This document shows positions 62,979 to 64,000 of a stretch of 64,000 nt of DNA, in pieces (position 1 is the stretch's first letter; the number at the start of each line of letters is the position of its first letter). Location: NCBI GenBank assembly GCA_016714745.1, contig JADKCG010000012.1:1-64000 (forward strand), written 5' to 3'. The translations under genes were made by a program, and so were the position numbers. Origin of the DNA: Elusimicrobiota bacterium (GTDB lineage: Bacteria; Elusimicrobiota; Elusimicrobia; FEN-1173). The notes under the pieces were generated by a model. That model made no database searches and had not been told where the DNA came from. It saw nothing but the letters and a program-made list of their open reading frames with translations.

Positions 62979-64000
62979 ATGGATCCCAAAGAGTATGACG
63001 CCATTGTCATTGGCGGTGGAATCACCGGTGCGGGGATTTTACGTGATTTCGCGTTGCGGGGCGTGCGGGCGTTGCTCGTGGAAAAAGGCGATCTTGGGTG
63101 CGCCACCACGGCGTCCTCCAGCCATCTGATCCATGGGGGGTTGCGCTATCTCCTGTATGACCGCCTGACCACCCACGCGACGTGTTGGGATTCTGGCCAC
63201 ATTGTTCGCATCGCGCGCCCCCTCCTGACCCGGCTTCCGATTTTGTGGCCTGTCTACCGAGACCACCGTCGCGGGCTGGAAACGGTGGAAACTTTGCTTG
63301 AATCCTATGATGGGTTTCAGCCTTAAAAGGAAGGAAGAAAGCATCTGCGTCTTTCTGCCGGAGAAACGCGAAAACTGGTTCCTGGCCTGAAAAAAGAGGG
63401 GCTGACGGGCGGTTTGCTTTTTGACGAGTATTGGGTGGATGCCGTTCAGCTTGTTCAAGCCAACGTGGATTCGGCTCTCCGGGCCGGAGCCCAGGTGATC
63501 ACAAAAACCGACGTGATTGGTTTATCCATGTCCCCGGGGCGGGGGTCCCCCTCACGGGGGGTTCGACTTCGACGTTCGGATGGACACGAAGAAACGGTGC
63601 GGGGGTCCGTGGTGATCAATGCCGCCGGGCCCTGGGCGGGCCGCGTGGCGGGTTTGGCTGGAGCCGAGGTCCCGCTCCGGCTTCAAAAGGGGTCGCACCT
63701 GGTTTATAAAAATATTCCCACAGCGCTCGGGGTCACCCCTGTTCGGATTGGTCTCTTATTAGAAGCGGTGGACCGAGAGCGTTACGTTTTCATTCTGCCG
63801 GGCCAAGGAAAAATGTTGGTTGGCCCCACGGACATTCCAGAAAAGGATGGCCCCGACCATTTGAAAACAACAGCGGAGGAGATTCGCTCTCTTCTCGGTT
63901 CGTGTCGGCGCTATTTTCCATCGTTTCCAGACCAATACGATGCAACCACGGTCGGAGCACGGCCCCTTCTGGGACAAAAGGGGCCGGAAAAGCTTTTGTC
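62979..64000 (+). CDS. glpD: Glycerol-3-phosphate dehydrogenase GlpD-like, in-frame stop, runs off the window
   Basis: The ATG at 62979 starts 'MDPKEYDAIVIGGGITGAGI' (FAD-binding Rossmann motif), followed by 'TTASSSHLIHGGLRYL' and 'ETVETLLESYDGFQP'. An in-frame TAA (63324-63326) interrupts it, but the same frame continues without a gap: 'KEGRKHLRLSAGETRKLVPG', 'LLFDEYWVDAVQLVQANVDS', 'VVINAAGPWAGRVAGLAGAE' and 'MLVGPTDIPEKDG' to the window end. A single A-to-T change (TAA to TTA, 'QPLKEGRKHLRL') would restore it. It oxidises glycerol 3-phosphate to dihydroxyacetone phosphate at the membrane. Whether the stop is real is unknown. Confidence 0.85.

Overview
The window is one chromosomal segment of a diderm (Gram-negative) bacterium. 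It carries Kdo transferase, KdsB, heptose kinase, LpxK, an LpxL-type acyltransferase, heptosyltransferases and a POTRA outer-membrane protein fragment. The gene content (yebC-ruvC-ruvA-ruvB-spoIID-queA, tgt-yajC-secD-secF), the divergent RuvA hairpin and the very long exported proteins suggest an uncultured lineage such as Elusimicrobiota or Omnitrophota. That assignment is inference. No rRNA, tRNA, CRISPR array or insertion sequence was seen.

Layout. 1-500 (minus strand): start of a POTRA-type outer-membrane protein. 624-6034: yebC, ruvC, ruvA, ruvB, a SpoIID-like protein and queA, with G/C-rich palindromic repeats between and inside genes. 6037-38620: half of the window is a same-strand array of five giant paralogous genes, here called P1 to P5 (about 1,850 to 2,480 codons each). 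38666-39535: a small regulator with a palindromic operator, plus a protein of unknown function. 39550-44144: tgt, yajC, secD, secF and a MetH-activation-like protein. 44153-44312: a MITE-like repeat. 44392-54848: a lipid A/LPS core operon with many 4-bp start/stop overlaps. 54973-60503: a methyltransferase, a DUF3108 protein, a membrane protein, heptose-7-phosphate kinase, kdsB and pyrG. 60503-64000: an orphan membrane protein, a PilB/GspE ATPase and a glycerol-3-phosphate dehydrogenase that runs off the edge.

The giant array is the unusual part. Each protein starts with a signal peptide, an 'E..FW..RR' motif and a roughly 430-residue domain whose motifs (QD[VA]H, LEGA, then D..MA.N and GG[FYH]H) resemble the ChaN/Tiki superfamily. 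Each then carries a different second half: a GalT/Ap4A-phosphorylase (HIT superfamily)-like domain in P1, helical repeats plus a GNAT-like domain in P2, a glycogen-phosphorylase (GT35)-like domain in P3, a pyruvate phosphate dikinase N-terminal and swivelling-domain module in P4, and a calcineurin-like phosphatase plus two ACT domains in P5. P3 and P5 share a C-terminal domain. P1, P2, P4 and P5 have one promoter design: two [GT]TTACA hexamers exactly 11 bp apart, a third unit 11 bp further on, and a -10 box exactly 38 bp after the second hexamer. This looks like an OmpR/PhoB-type operator. Most of the fused enzyme families handle phosphate or phosphoryl groups, so a phosphate-responsive envelope regulon is a testable guess.

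Caution on sequence quality. Ten places need a single-base correction, each in a short homopolymer, to restore a reading frame, and two genes have an isolated in-frame stop. Nine of these twelve lesions lie in the giant array and three lie in ordinary genes. Uncorrected homopolymer errors in a long-read assembly are the simplest explanation; real decay of P1 and P5 is the alternative. Fragments are listed separately, with a note on how they join.
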